Assembly: GCA_963575745.1 (NCBI GenBank)
Contig: CAUYUJ010019352.1
Location: forward strand, 62,501-126,500
DNA length: 64,000 nucleotides
Reading direction: 5' to 3'
DNA from: Prorocentrum cordatum
Lineage: Eukaryota > Sar > Dinophyceae > Prorocentrales > Prorocentraceae
A model generated the notes under the pieces. That model ran no database searches. It was not told where the DNA came from and was given only the letters and a program-made list of their open reading frames with translations. Below, piece after piece: positions 1 to 10,013 of the stretch. The position numbers were made by a program, and so were the translations under genes. How positions within the stretch are numbered: position 1 is the first letter of the stretch; each line of letters starts with the position of its first letter.

Positions 1-2388
1 TACAGAACTACAAGACGAAAGGGAACTACTGGAAGCAACCCCAGTAGAAGAAATCTATAGTGCACCCACACATATGATCTCTGACAACAGCGCGCTGGTC
101 ACAGTGGCTGACGAACAGAAAAAGCACTTGCCTACGTATAGGTACCCCACAGAGTATCAATACAACCGAGACAGATCACGTCCCGTTGGGTTCCACGGAC
201 GACGATGACAGTTATGGACTAGACCCCGACGAGCACGGACAGCACGTGGAGCTCTGCCTTACGGCAGAGATGTCGAAGGTAGTCTTATCCAAACAACAAC
301 ATAGGATACTGGACGTCGACCGTGTTGCCGCGACGCGAGTACATGTGACCGCTGCAACTAAACCAGCTGCGGTCGTCAAGGAGGACGACCTTCTCACGAA
401 GGCAGATATCCAGGCGCAGCCACGGTTTCGAATGTCGTGCATACTGAACTCAAGACATGGTTTGACAACAAGTGTTTCATTATGCAAGACTTTATTGGTC
501 TACGCGACATCCGCCGACCCTTGTATAAACTACTGCGCCTCCAGGATTGCATTTCACGAGGCTTGTCCGAATCATGTCACGGCGCTCGACATCGTTCTTG
601 TTGCTTCGTTGCTGTTATCGTACCTCTTATTGCTCTTTTGTTGCCTTTTGGCGGCATCTTGGCCTGCCTGTCTGCAGGCCATATCCGGCCGCCTCGAGGC
701 GCATTGGGCCAAGTTTTGGGGTCTCTCGGGGGCTTCCTGGGGGCTTCTTGGAAAGCATTGAGATTCTCATGGGGCCCCCCCAGGGCCTCTTGGGCTCTTC
801 TTGGGGCAGGCTGGGGGGGGGGTGGGGCCGAAGGCTCGAAAAGGTGCCCTCTGGGCTTCGTGTTGGAGCCGTCTGGGGGCCCGCTTGGGCTGTCTCTGGG
901 GCTTCGGGGGCTGTTGTTGGACCCTCTTCGGCTTCTCTTGGGGGCCCCATTTGGCCGTCTGGGGGCGATATTGAAGGTTTCCTTGCCCGTCTGGGACGCG
1001 GCGAAGACCGAGTCGGCGAGCATGCGAAAATGATTGTTTTCAATCAAAGGCAATGGGGCGAATTTTGTTTCTCGGGGCCTTATTGGGGCGCCTTCTGGGG
1101 CGCCTTGGCAGCTTCGGAGGCCGCCAGGAGGCCATCGTGGGCGTCCAGGGCGATATTTTGGAGAATCGCGGCGCCCTGGGACCGTCCGGGGAGCGTTTTG
1201 GCGCCTTCTTCGCCAGTTTTGGGAGGGGGGGCAACCTCGCGCGCCTCGAGTCTAGACCCACAAGGGGTCGGCGGACATATCCAAAGCGTCAAACATCATG
1301 ACTTCGAGAACGTATACAGATGGAAATTCGCCAAGAATGACAAGGGCGAAATGGAACGCACCATCAGGTCACGCCTGGTACTTCGGGGTTCCACGCACTT
1401 CGAAGCCTTCGATGCAGAAGCTCCCCCAGGAACAGATGACGCGGTGGATCATTGCTTCCCTCGACATCAACCTGGCCTTCTAGAAGGGGCGCGCCCGTCA
1501 AGAGCTCGCTGGAGCAGCCTGTGAGAAGGAGCGCGCGGCGCGCTTTGCCCTGCCGCCCGGGTCGGCATCCGCGTTCGGATTTGAGCGCCATGGCGAGTCA
1601 AGACGCTGTCTAGAGCGCCTTAAACCAGGCACAGGCACCAAAGATGCGCCGAGAGCCCCCCCCCCACACCCCCCACGGAAATTCAGGGAGACCGCGAGAG
1701 GCCGTGGACTCAGACCCTCGTCTTACGACGAGGAGTTCGAGACAAGCACCGACCTTTTCACCGCCGAGCATGTTGATGATATCAACATGGCCGGCACTGA
1801 GGACACCATTGACGAATGCGTCAAGCGCGTTGAAGATACAGCTGTGAAATGTAAATTCAGCGAACATACATATGCCAGTTGTGCTGTGAGGCATGCTAAG
1901 GATAGCGACAATACAGTTACTCTTGACCAAGACGAATGAATACAACAGCCCCGTCCTATCCAGCACCGCGAACTCACAGGCGCAGATGCTGAGGCCAAGG
2001 CATCGAATTTGGTCGCTGACAGGTTTGTCAGCCTCAGAGGCGTTCTGGCTTACGCCCTCACCACACAAGTATGGCGAATGGTATATGCCGTATCATTACA
2101 TGGGTGCCCAGGACTTTGTCAAGCAAAGTCCTGAAGAAGCCGACTGAGTGCACCCTTCTGGGCCGCATCAGTTGGATACGGCAAATGATGGAGCGCGGTA
2201 TCGTGCATAGCGCGCAGTGGTACGGCACCCTCGACATTCCTGCAGATGGTCACACCAAGGGGAGCTTTGACCGAGATATGCTCTTACAAGTTATGGAGGG
2301 AATGCAATCCTTCAGCCATGATTTGAAGCGACATACTTCTTACAGGGCCGGCCAGACGAGAACATCTGAGCCGCCCGAGGAGCAATAA
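1..2388 (+). pseudogene. Decayed Ty1/copia pol fragment (RT and C-terminal part)
   Basis: This is a second, older relative of the copia element at 17-33 kb. In shifting frames it encodes stretches that parallel that element: an acidic linker with 'DEHGQHVELCLTAEMSKVVL' (about 225-285) and 'KEDDLLTKADI' (about 385), an RT segment 'RSRLVLRG' (about 1365), the catalytic 'HVDDINMAG' (about 1777-1800), 'FVSLRGVLAYALTTQVW' (about 2022), and the terminal 'ADGHTKGSFDRDMLLQVM' (about 2245). It begins at the window edge. It is broken by several frameshifts, a nested insertion (496-1278) and a deletion near 2105-2130 that removes most of the RNase H portion present in the intact copy. Homology to the other copy is seen directly; function is certainly lost. 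Confidence 0.85.
496..1278 (+). repeat. GGCC-type repeat insertion inside the decayed copia fragment
   Basis: The RT homology stops after 'TELKTWFDNKCFIMQDF' and resumes at 'SKASNIMTSR' (about 1279). The material between is GC-rich with recurring TTGG(G)GCC-type motifs like the repeats at 9.4-12.8 and 46.9-47.4 kb. It also has a short AT-richer module (about 1005-1075) of the kind found between blocks of that repeat elsewhere. It is therefore read as a nested insertion. The exact ends are approximate because no target duplication was identified. Confidence 0.6.
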
Positions 2389-2529
2389 GCTGCGGGGTAA
2401 ACGCGCGGAGGTTTGAGCCCGCTGGCTGCTGCCTTTCCTTTGTAGTATAAATTCCGTTGCCGAGTTAGGCCGGACGCGGACTCACGTTTCGTCTCCCCCC
2501 CCCGATTCTGAAGGAGGAAGGGCAAAGAC

Positions 2530-2610
2530 GAGAGTTATCGAGCGTTTGTCCGCGGCCGCTTGGGCTCAAGCGACCGGCCGCCGATTTGATCGTGCCGCTC
2601 TGCGGCGCAC
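2530..2610 (+). repeat. Diverged LTR-like stretch with spliced-leader-like motif
   Basis: Downstream of the decayed copia fragment, CCGCGGCCGCTTGGGCTCAA followed by G (2552-2572) matches 16 of 21 positions of the dinoflagellate spliced leader. The sequence after it (…GCCGATTTGATCGTGCCGCTCTGC) resembles the part of the intact element's LTR that follows its own leader relic. It probably marks the 3-prime LTR of the decayed copy. The boundaries cannot be drawn. Confidence 0.4.
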
Positions 2611-4139
2611 TACCCGACATCGATACGGAAAACAACCCCTTGAGATGTCACTTTGCCGCTGACCGCGGAGGCCGAAAACAATGAAAAGACTCCCGTCGCG
2701 ACTTTGGTCACAGCGCGAGGGGGCCTGGGCTCTTCGAGCCGCATTTTTCGAGCTGGGGCGAGGCTGCGACGGCCCTGGGGCCCGAGGCCGCCGCCGAGGA
2801 AGGCGGAGAGGCCAGCCGCGGCAGTCTAGACGCCGGCCTCGGGCGGGCCCCTGGACGCGCGACCTCGCCCGGCGGGCGGGGGGCCGCGCGGGCGGTGGGC
2901 AGGCGGCTCCTGGCGGGCCTCTGGCGGGCGGGGGCCTCTGGCGAGGGGCCTCAAAGCGGCGGGGGCGGCCCAGAGATCCGACGCTCCGAACAGATCAGGA
3001 GGGGAAAAAACACACAGACACAATTAATCGACGATCCCCGGGAAAATATGGAAAATATGGGAAGTGGGGGGGAAGACAAAAACCGAGAAAATATGGGAAA
3101 ATATGGGGAATCTTTTTATTTGTGTGTATTTATTTGTGTGTCCTGGGGCCCCAACAGAGGAGAGCGACCGAGTCGGCCTGGGGGCCCTCGCCAGGCTTCG
3201 GGGCTGCGCAACGCTCATAGCCAGGGCGAGAAGCCAGCCCTGGGGAAGCGATCCAGGCCCCTGGGGCCCACGCGTGTGTGGGAGGAGGCCGTTTTTATCC
3301 CATGGCGACGCCGGGCGTGACCGGGGTGGAGCGGTCACGTCGCGATTCGCGCCGGCGCCGGGTTCCCAGACGGCGCTGGCGCAAATCGTGGCGTGACCAG
3401 GGGGGAAGGCAGAGGCTGGGCCAGTCACGGGCGTGATCGCGAACAATAAACAAATGAATCCAAGCGCTGGCCCGGGATGTCCCTCAGTTGGGAGAGCACG
3501 GTCAAGAGTTGTTGCTTCGCGCGTTGGTGGCACGCGCGCGTCCCTTGGGCCTCCCTCCGTTCTCACGCATTCCTCGGGCCATGATGCGCTACCCTCCCGC
3601 ACTTCCTGGTCGGCGCACCCGAGCAGGGGGTGACGAGATGTGGCAGCCTGGTGCATGATCCTTCCAGCTCGCGCTGGGCTCGGGAGCACTACTCCAGTAT
3701 CTTGGCGCTCTCAGCATTATCCATTCGCAGTTCGTAGATATTCTACGATGTCCGCTCTGCCTCTTTGTGACATTTGCTGCTTGTACTGCTTAAAGTACTC
3801 CGAGTAGTCGTGAGGAATCTGGCGGCACAGAGTATCCCACGACCTCTGCAACTATCAGTGCGCTAAGGATAATGACTGTTCGCTGGTAGGCTTACTGCGA
3901 CAATTGGGGACTCGTGTGCGGCATATCTCGGGCGCTGCTCAGTCGAATCGACAGTTTGGAACCCCAAATAGAGAGAACATTGACTACAGAGCACCTCTGG
4001 AGATCCAAGTGCCTGGGCTCGCTGACTATTCGCTGCATCGCAGGGTCACCCAGAGCCTTCTGAACATGCTGACGTTGGGAAGTGACACGCAGTGACGGCA
4101 AAAAGCTATATGACCCATGTTTGAGTCACGCTGGCTCAG
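2611..4139. other. Anonymous GC-rich interval
   Basis: No recognisable gene. It contains a short GAAAATATGG tandem (about 3040-3105), G/C-rich stretches, and one open stretch (about 3850-4095, + strand) reading '...LLRQLGTRVRHISGAAQ...' that could be an exon but matches nothing I recognise. Confidence 0.4.
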
Positions 4140-4169
4140 AGTAGGCTTGTGGGTAAAATCTCCTACGGT

Positions 4170-4520
4170 ATGGACAGCGTGCGGAGATGGGGAGGGGGAG
4201 GGAGGGAGAACAAGGAAGAACGAGGGGTGGGTGAGAGGGTGGAGGAGGAAGGGGAGGGGAAGGGAGTAGCAAGCAGCAGAGTAGGGGTAGATGCGCGCGC
4301 GCCGGTAACCGGGAATCGCAGGACGAGGAGAACGACGGAGAGAAATCGACGCCTGATTCGGATTCGCAAAAAAAAAAATCAAAGAAGATGGCGAGAGAAG
4401 AGGACGGGAAGGAAAAGGCGGGGAGCAGGAAGATGAGGGAGAGGAAGAGGAATGGGGGGACGGGAAGGAGTAGAAGGAAGAGGTGGTGGAGGAAGAGGAG
4501 GAAGAGGAGGCGGAGCGTCG
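4170..4520 (+). repeat. Purine-rich (GGA/GAG) low-complexity tract
   Basis: The strand is almost entirely G and A, in GGAGGA, GAAGAGG and similar runs, with one short mixed segment near 4270-4350. Open frames here encode only Arg/Glu/Gly-rich low complexity and are not called as genes. Confidence 0.8.
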
Positions 4521-5760
4521 GAGAGGACAAGCAGCGCAGGAGGGGTCAGACTTGCCCGAATGGGTCTTTTTGCTCTTCACGCAGTAACCCTTCTTCCACA
4601 GGCTGCATGCCGCCTTGAGTCTTGCACTGGCGGGCCCTCTTGATCTTGTCAGTCACACCGTGCTCCTTCCTCGCCACCTCCTCCTCCCCTCCCTCTCCGT
4701 ATCCTCATTGTAGTCCTCGTCCTCTCCCTCATCCTACTCGTCACACTGGTTTGAGCAGCTTGGTCGCGAGGACCGTGGTGTTCTTTTCGAGTGTTTCTGC
4801 AAAATGAACTTTCTCCGCTGACTGTCGGTCTGATTAACTGATACTCTGATAGGTGATCTGGGTCGAGCGCAATATTGTTTGGTCTGTCGAGTTCTGGCTG
4901 TTGTTTGCACATTGTGTTGGTTGATCTTGGGTATTTGATCAGACTCGTCGAAGGGCTGTGGTATGGCCTCGCGCTCAGCGGAGAGTGTATGACGTGTGCT
5001 GAGGCAGTACCGGCAGCATGACAGTGTGAAATACAGGAGGTGTTGGTGTCTCACCAATAGGGATTTGCTTGTCTTCAGCGCGTGATCGTGGTTTTCTCGC
5101 GATGATGTAGATTTGTTGACGTCAGCGGCGGGAGTTGCAGATTCGGTCGCGAGCGCAGGACGAGGAAGGGGGTCCTGATGAGGAGGAAGAAAACCCCGAC
5201 GAGGCCCGCGTGTTTGCTCTGGCTTCCTTCGGGTCGCTCGCGCCATCCTTCAGCACTCTCTGCTCTTCCACTCCTCGGGGGGGCGCCAGCCCGAATTCCT
5301 GCGACCGACGAGAGTGGCATCTCCGCCGACGAGCCCGCTGCACACCTCACGAATCTTGATCTCGCATCGCCCTCTTGCGTGCCTCTGTCCGGCCAGCCCT
5401 GCAATCGTTCTTTGCACCTCCTCCTGCCCCCCTCCTCGTGCTCCTCCCTCTACTGCCTCTGCCGCTCCTGGGCATCTCCCTTCTCCGAGCCTATCTGGGA
5501 ATCAGGCGGGGAGCCCAATAAGGTGGAAACGGTGCCTTCTGCTAATTACGCAGGGACGTCAGTGTTGCAGCTACGTTTGGGGGACTTGTCTCTCGCGAGC
5601 CTTGGGGGGCATCCCCGAGGAATCGGGGGGGGGGGGCATCCTCAAGGAGCCCCAGCCTCGGGATCCCCCTCGCCACGTGCCCTTCTTGCACAAACGAAGT
5701 CAGGATCCAGTCAGGCAAGGCTTCTTTTCTGCGGATATGTCGCCTACGGGAAGGGAGGGA
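4521..5760. other. Anonymous interval without a recognised gene
   Basis: Mixed-composition sequence. Open frames on both strands are short, and none shows a domain I recognise. Confidence 0.4.
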
Positions 5761-5767
5761 GAGACAG

Positions 5768-5813
5768 GGAGATAGAGAGAGAGAGAGAGAGAAAAGAGAA
5801 AGAGAGAGAATAA

Positions 5814-5844
<31 letters not shown>

Positions 5845-5848
5845 GGTG
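5768..5848 (+). repeat. GA and TA microsatellites
   Basis: A GAGAGA run about 50 bp long is followed directly by an alternating TA run (about 5816-5845). Confidence 0.95.
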
Positions 5849-5943
5849 TAGCGGCAAAGGGCACGCAGTCTCGCGAATGCGTCAACATCCAGAGGAGTCC
5901 CTCCGTCTCTCCCCCGCCCATCCTTACCCTTTTCATTCGCTCA

Positions 5944-6363
5944 GTGCTACCTATTTCGAAGCCCCCACGCCTGCTACCTTCTCTTGACCTTTTTCGTCCC
6001 TGCCTCATTCCCCACGAGGACTCAGCAGGTAAGAAGGGTAAGACCAACGACACGTCCGCGCTAGCCGTTAGCTTCGAAGGCGAGAAGCGGAAGCCGAAGG
6101 TGAAAAAGGCAAAGGATGACCACCCAGGGGAGAAGAATTGGAAGAGGAGGAAGAGGGGGAGGAGGAGGACCAGTGCAAACCCAGAAGTCATCAACGATGT
6201 TGGAGTAAACCCTCCCTCCAAGCTCCCTCCTCATAGGCCCCTACAACGATTCATTCCCACTCAGGGAACTGCCTTGTTGGAAGACAACCGATTTGAAGAC
6301 CCTGAAACATGCCAAAACATGTTCAAAAGAAACCGCCACCAGCCCGTGAAATTCTTACAATAA
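5944..6363 (+). CDS. Unidentified basic open reading frame, possibly an exon
   Basis: This is a 139-codon open frame of unknown function. Its middle (about residues 30-75) is very rich in Lys, Arg and Glu ('KRKPKVKKAKDDHPGEKNWK') and lacks the periodicity of the tandem repeats seen elsewhere in the window. That gives it some claim to be real coding sequence. Its last ten codons run into the tandem repeat at 6335-6610, so the 3-prime end is probably not a natural C-terminus. An AG/GTAAG-like junction near 6025-6035 could be a splice site. No family is recognised, and a chance open frame remains possible. Confidence 0.25.
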   Translation: MLPISKPPRLLPSLDLFRPCLIPHEDSAGKKGKTNDTSALAVSFEGEKRKPKVKKAKDDHPGEKNWKRRKRGRRRTSANPEVINDVGVNPPSKLPPHRPLQRFIPTQGTALLEDNRFEDPETCQNMFKRNRHQPVKFLQ

Positions 6364-6610
6364 AACGAATGCGCGCGGCGCTAAGGCGAGAGCCACATTT
6401 TGAAAATGGTTCGCTCTCAATCCGTGAAACTCTTGCGCATATCTAATAGAAATGTGCGCGGTGCTAAGGCGAGAGCAGCATTTTGAAATCTGCCTGCCAT
6501 CAATCCGTGAAGCTCTTGCGAATGTTTAAAACGAATGTGTGCGGCGCTAAGGCGAGAGCCACTTTTTGAAAACGACCCGCTCTCCATCTGTAAGATTGTT
6601 GTCCATGTTC
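6335..6610 (+). repeat. ~85-bp tandem repeat, about 3.3 copies
   Basis: The core GGCGCTAAGGCGAGAGCC recurs at about 6378, 6461 and 6541, each followed by A(G/C)(C/A)TTTTTGAAA-like sequence and 'CCGTGAAACTCTTGCG'. Spacing is 83-86 bp, and an incomplete copy starts at about 6335. Confidence 0.85.
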
Positions 6611-6788
6611 AAGCTTCAGGGTCATAAGTGGTGAGGAAGTCTCAGGAAAAATGCCCGGCCCGCCCTAAAAGCTACAGGGAGGAGTTATCTACAAGGAGAA
6701 AGAATGGAGGATGATGAGGAGGAGGAGAAGAAGGAGGAGGAAGAGGAGGAGGCCGATGACGATAATCCACAACCGGTTTGGTTCAACC

Positions 6789-6804
6789 CAATGTTGGCTC
6801 AAGT
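6789..6804 (+). other. Possible spliced-leader relic
   Basis: CCAATGTTGGCTCAAG matches 13 of the last 16 bases of the dinoflagellate spliced leader. There is no recognisable retrogene behind it, so this may be chance. Confidence 0.2.
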
Positions 6805-7114
6805 CCGCGCTTCCGCGCGGCTTGCAGTGCCGACTGGCCCCATGCGGCACGCGCGTTCGTTTTGCAGCCACGGCCAGACGGCGCGCGCGTGTCAGCCCAG
6901 AAAATAGGACATCATCGCAGCCAGCGCCGTCGTGGCCCATCCGCGCAGCAGCACAGCGACCGGGCAGCGCCATGAGGCGAGGGTGGCGAAGACGCTTTCT
7001 GCGGGTGCAGAAGGAGCCACATGGAAGAGATCAGGGCAGGCATCGACAAAGACAGACGAGCGACGAACGACAGACGAACATAAGGAGACGCGGGGCGGGA
7101 GGGGTGAGGAGGCT

Positions 7115-7260
7115 CCCCTCCTCCTCCTCCTCCTCCTCCTCCTCCTCCTCCTCCTCCTCCTCCTCCTCCTCCTCCTCCTCCTCCTCCTCCTCCTCCTCCT
7201 CCTCCTCCTCCTCCTCCCTCCCTCCTCCTCCTCCTCCTCCTCCTCCTCCTCCTCCTCCCT
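7115..7260 (+). repeat. (CTC)n microsatellite
   Basis: Nearly pure CTC/CCT triplets run for about 145 bp with two CCCTCC interruptions. They make all three frames open (poly-Ser, poly-Leu or poly-Pro; poly-Glu or poly-Gly on the other strand) and explain the long spurious frames over 6.7-8.6 kb. Confidence 0.97.
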
Positions 7261-7814
7261 CCAGGGGGGCGCGCGCGGCAGACGATGTGCTCACGGGAAC
7301 CACCCGGGCCGTGGGGCCTGAGGGGGCAGGGAAGGTGAGGCACGTGCCAAGGTGCCAAGCACGCTCAGCTGCCCGCCTCGGCTGCGGCGCGGCCGACGCG
7401 ACCCGGCCCGAGCGCGAGCCCGCGGCCGGGGGTGCCGCCCGCGCCGGGGGCCTGACGCACAGGGCCGCTGCAGAGCGGTCGAACTGGCCGACCCGCCCAC
7501 GGGGAGCCTGGCCTCCGCCAGTTGCAGGTGGCCCTTCAGCCGCCCGAGCGCGGGCCACCCCAGGCGGTCCGTGTGTGGAGACGCGCCGTCTGCCCGCCGC
7601 CCGCCAGCACGCCAGCCATCAGGCCGTGGAGGGCGCCAGCGCGCGCGAGGGCCCGTCGTGCTACGCTTCGGCAGCCAGCTCACCGTCCGTGTCTCCCGCC
7701 GCGGCCGAGCAGGCCAGGCCATTCCAGCCTCCGGCAGCCCGCGAGGGCGTGGCCGAGGCCGCCACGTCCTCGGCAGCGGGAAGCCCGCCGCTGCCAGCAG
7801 ATGTGGTGCCTGCC

Positions 7815-7881
<67 letters not shown>

Positions 7882-7882
7882 C
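7815..7882 (+). repeat. (CGA)n microsatellite
   Basis: About 22 uninterrupted CGA/GAC triplets. Confidence 0.97.
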
Positions 7883-8120
7883 CGAGAGGGGTGTTCCGCC
7901 GTTCCCCGCGACCGTCAAAAAATGGCGCAGGATGACGAGCCGGCCCCAGGGAGAGGGTCCAGGCTTCTGGGGACCCCGCATTGAGAAATTCAAACATCGG
8001 AGGCTTGGGGGCGTCGGCGGCGCCCAGGCAATTTCCCATGCGCGAGGCGATGGCGAGGCGCGCCTCTGGCCTGCCGGCCTGCCGACAGCCACGAAAGCCG
8101 CGCAGAGAGCTTGGTCGAGA

Positions 8121-8205
8121 ACGAGGAGGAGGAGGAGGAGGAGGAGGAGGAGGAGGAGGAGGAGGACGAGGACGAGGAGGAGGAGGAGGAGGACGACGAC
8201 GAACC
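8121..8205 (+). repeat. (GGA)n microsatellite
   Basis: About 28 GAG/GAC triplets with a few A-to-C changes (GACGAGGACGAGG). It is the third trinucleotide array within 1.1 kb. Confidence 0.95.
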
Positions 8206-8762
8206 AGCCTGGCTGCGTCCGCGCGGCGGGTGGGGGGCCTCGGCCTCGAGGAGCGTGCCCAGTGGGGCGCTGGCCGTGTCGCCGTCGCTCGCCTCGTCCA
8301 CTGGGGAGAGGCGCCGAGGCAAGGCCACGCCGGTGTCCGTGGTGGAAAGATTGGAGGATTGTCCACGAGGAGATCTCAAGGGATGGATTTCAGAGGAGGG
8401 AACAGGTACCCATACCGCTACCCTTCGCCTCGTTTTCGACTTTTTCGGCCCCCTTGGAGGCCCTCGTCGCCACCGCTGGATTCGCTCCGAATTTCTCGGC
8501 AGAACGCACCTGGGGAGAGGTCCGGGGAGTTGCAGTATCGGTACCTTTAGGTTTCCCTAGAGGAGATCTCAAGGAATGGCTAAGCGATTGAGCACGAAAT
8601 GTGCGATTTCGCGAGAGGATCACCACATGAGCTGAGGATTTCTCTGCGAACAAGGATTCGGAAGGATCACATCGTCACGAGATCAATCGCTTGCGCGTTA
8701 CACTGGTTCATGTTTTCATGTATGTATATATGTGCACGCTTGGCACCGAAAGGAAGATGTCG

Positions 8763-8883
8763 AAGAAGATGCCGAAGAGCCGAGCGGTGAGGACGAGGAG
8801 ACTGCTAAGAGGGATGAAGGGCTGGACAAGCTGAGCTGCAAAGAGCTCAAGGCTAAGGCACTCGCGAGCACACCTTTGGAATA
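8763..8883 (+). CDS. Possible exon encoding an acidic segment
   Basis: Plus-strand codons read 'EEDAEEPSGEDEETAKR', then 'LDKLSCKELKAKALAS', and end in TAG. The sequence is non-repetitive, highly charged and has plausible amino-acid composition. 'LDKLSCKELKAKAL' is loosely SAP-motif-like, but that is weak. GTATGT follows two bases after the stop, so a splice donor at the end is conceivable. Function unknown. Confidence 0.25.
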
Positions 8884-9027
8884 GGGTATGTGGTATGCAT
8901 ACACACGCATGCGTTGCGTACACTCGCGCACGTAGAGGCGCATACTTGCCACGGCTATCCGTGCATCGATCATGCTACAGTGAATTGTACAGTACAGTCG
9001 AGCATCTGATTCAGAAACCTCCCCCCT

Positions 9028-9268
9028 AGGAGCTGGGCTAGCGTTTTCCGACCAATTGCTGGTAAGCTGGCTCAGTTGCTCGAGCACGTTCATTCCTCCA
9101 GCGTGAACAAACAGGTCGACCCAGGTCTGTTTGAAGACATTTCCCGAAAGCTGGTCCAGATGTCTTACATGACAGTTTTCTTGCTCATGGTTTCCGCTAT
9201 AGTGTGCGTTTGCATTGCTGGAGCCCTGACTGAGGACGCGAGAGTCGCATTGGCAACAGTTATCGAAG
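9028..9268 (+). CDS. Possible exon with one transmembrane helix
   Basis: The frame through 9076 reads 'KLAQLLEHVHSSSVNKQV', then 'GLFEDISRKLVQMSYMTV' running into the hydrophobic 'FLLMVSAIVCVCIAGAL', then 'TEDARVALATVIEDAY'. It has ordinary amino-acid composition, a single membrane helix and no repeat structure. A pyrimidine-rich run ending in TAG (about 9017-9030) precedes it and could be a 3-prime splice site. After 9270 the sequence changes to GGCC-type repeat, as expected for an intron. The host gene is unknown. Confidence 0.35.
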
Positions 9269-9409
9269 ACGCCTACGGCGAATCACCGCCGCCCCCTGCC
9301 TTTTTGGAAGCGCCTATGTGGCCGAACGTTGAGGCCAGACCTGCCAAGCGATCGGACCATGTGTTCCCCGAGTCGGTTTGGAAAGCCTTCGGGGAACACG
9401 TGGGCATCT

Positions 9410-10010
9410 TGAAGGTCATCTTGGCCGTCTGGAGGCCATTTTGACCCGGGCCTTCTTGGAGGACGTCTTGGAGGCCATCTTGAGCGTCTTGGAGGCCTCT
9501 TAGGCCGTCTTGGGGGCCTCTTGGGGCCGTCTTGGGCCTCTTGGGAAATCTTTGGGGACACTTGGGCCGTCTCGGGCCGTCGGAAAGCCGAAAAGAAGCA
9601 AATGCCACAATCCTTCGAAAACTCATGGGGAATCAATGATTTTGGCCTTTGCAGGCCTTCCTGGACGCCCTCTTGGAGGCCTCTTGGGCCGTCTTGGGCC
9701 AGCTTCGAGCCAACTTCGGCAATCTTGGTGGGCTCCTGGCCCGTCTGACGCCGTCGGAAGCCGTTTGGGGGGCCTCTCTGGGCCGATTTGGGGCCCTCTT
9801 GGAATGCTCCAGGGCCTTCTTGGAGGCCATCTTGGGCGTCTGAAAAGCCTCCCGGGCCGTCTTGGGGGCCTCTTGGGGCCGCCGTGGGGGTCTCTTGGGC
9901 CGTTCTGGGGCCATCTTGGAGGCCTCTTGGGCGACCTGTAAGTGATCTTTGGGAGCTCTTGGGCCGTCTCGGGCCGTCGGAAGGCCGAAAAGAAGCAAAT
10001 GCCAACTCTT
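9410..10010 (+). repeat. GGCCGTCTTGG-type imperfect tandem repeat (left copy)
   Basis: Short units around TTGGGCCGTCTTGGAGGCC recur with ~18-20 bp spacing. At 9581-9655 and about 9968-10010 lies a different, AT-richer module (GCCGAAAAGAAGCAAATGCC…). The stretch 9655-9840 is nearly identical to 12148-12330, so the two repeat blocks flanking the 77-bp array are copies of one another. Confidence 0.85.
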
Positions 10011-10013
10011 TCC

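Noticed and set aside
3465-3510. tRNA-like D-arm sequence (CCCTCAGTTGGGAGAGCA)
   Set aside because: No matching anticodon arm, no T-arm (GGTTCGANNCC-like) downstream and no acceptor pairing.
6711-8591. 626-codon plus-strand frame with poly-Ser, poly-Pro and poly-Arg
   Set aside because: It is open because three trinucleotide microsatellites and very GC-rich DNA remove stops; several other frames on both strands are equally open.
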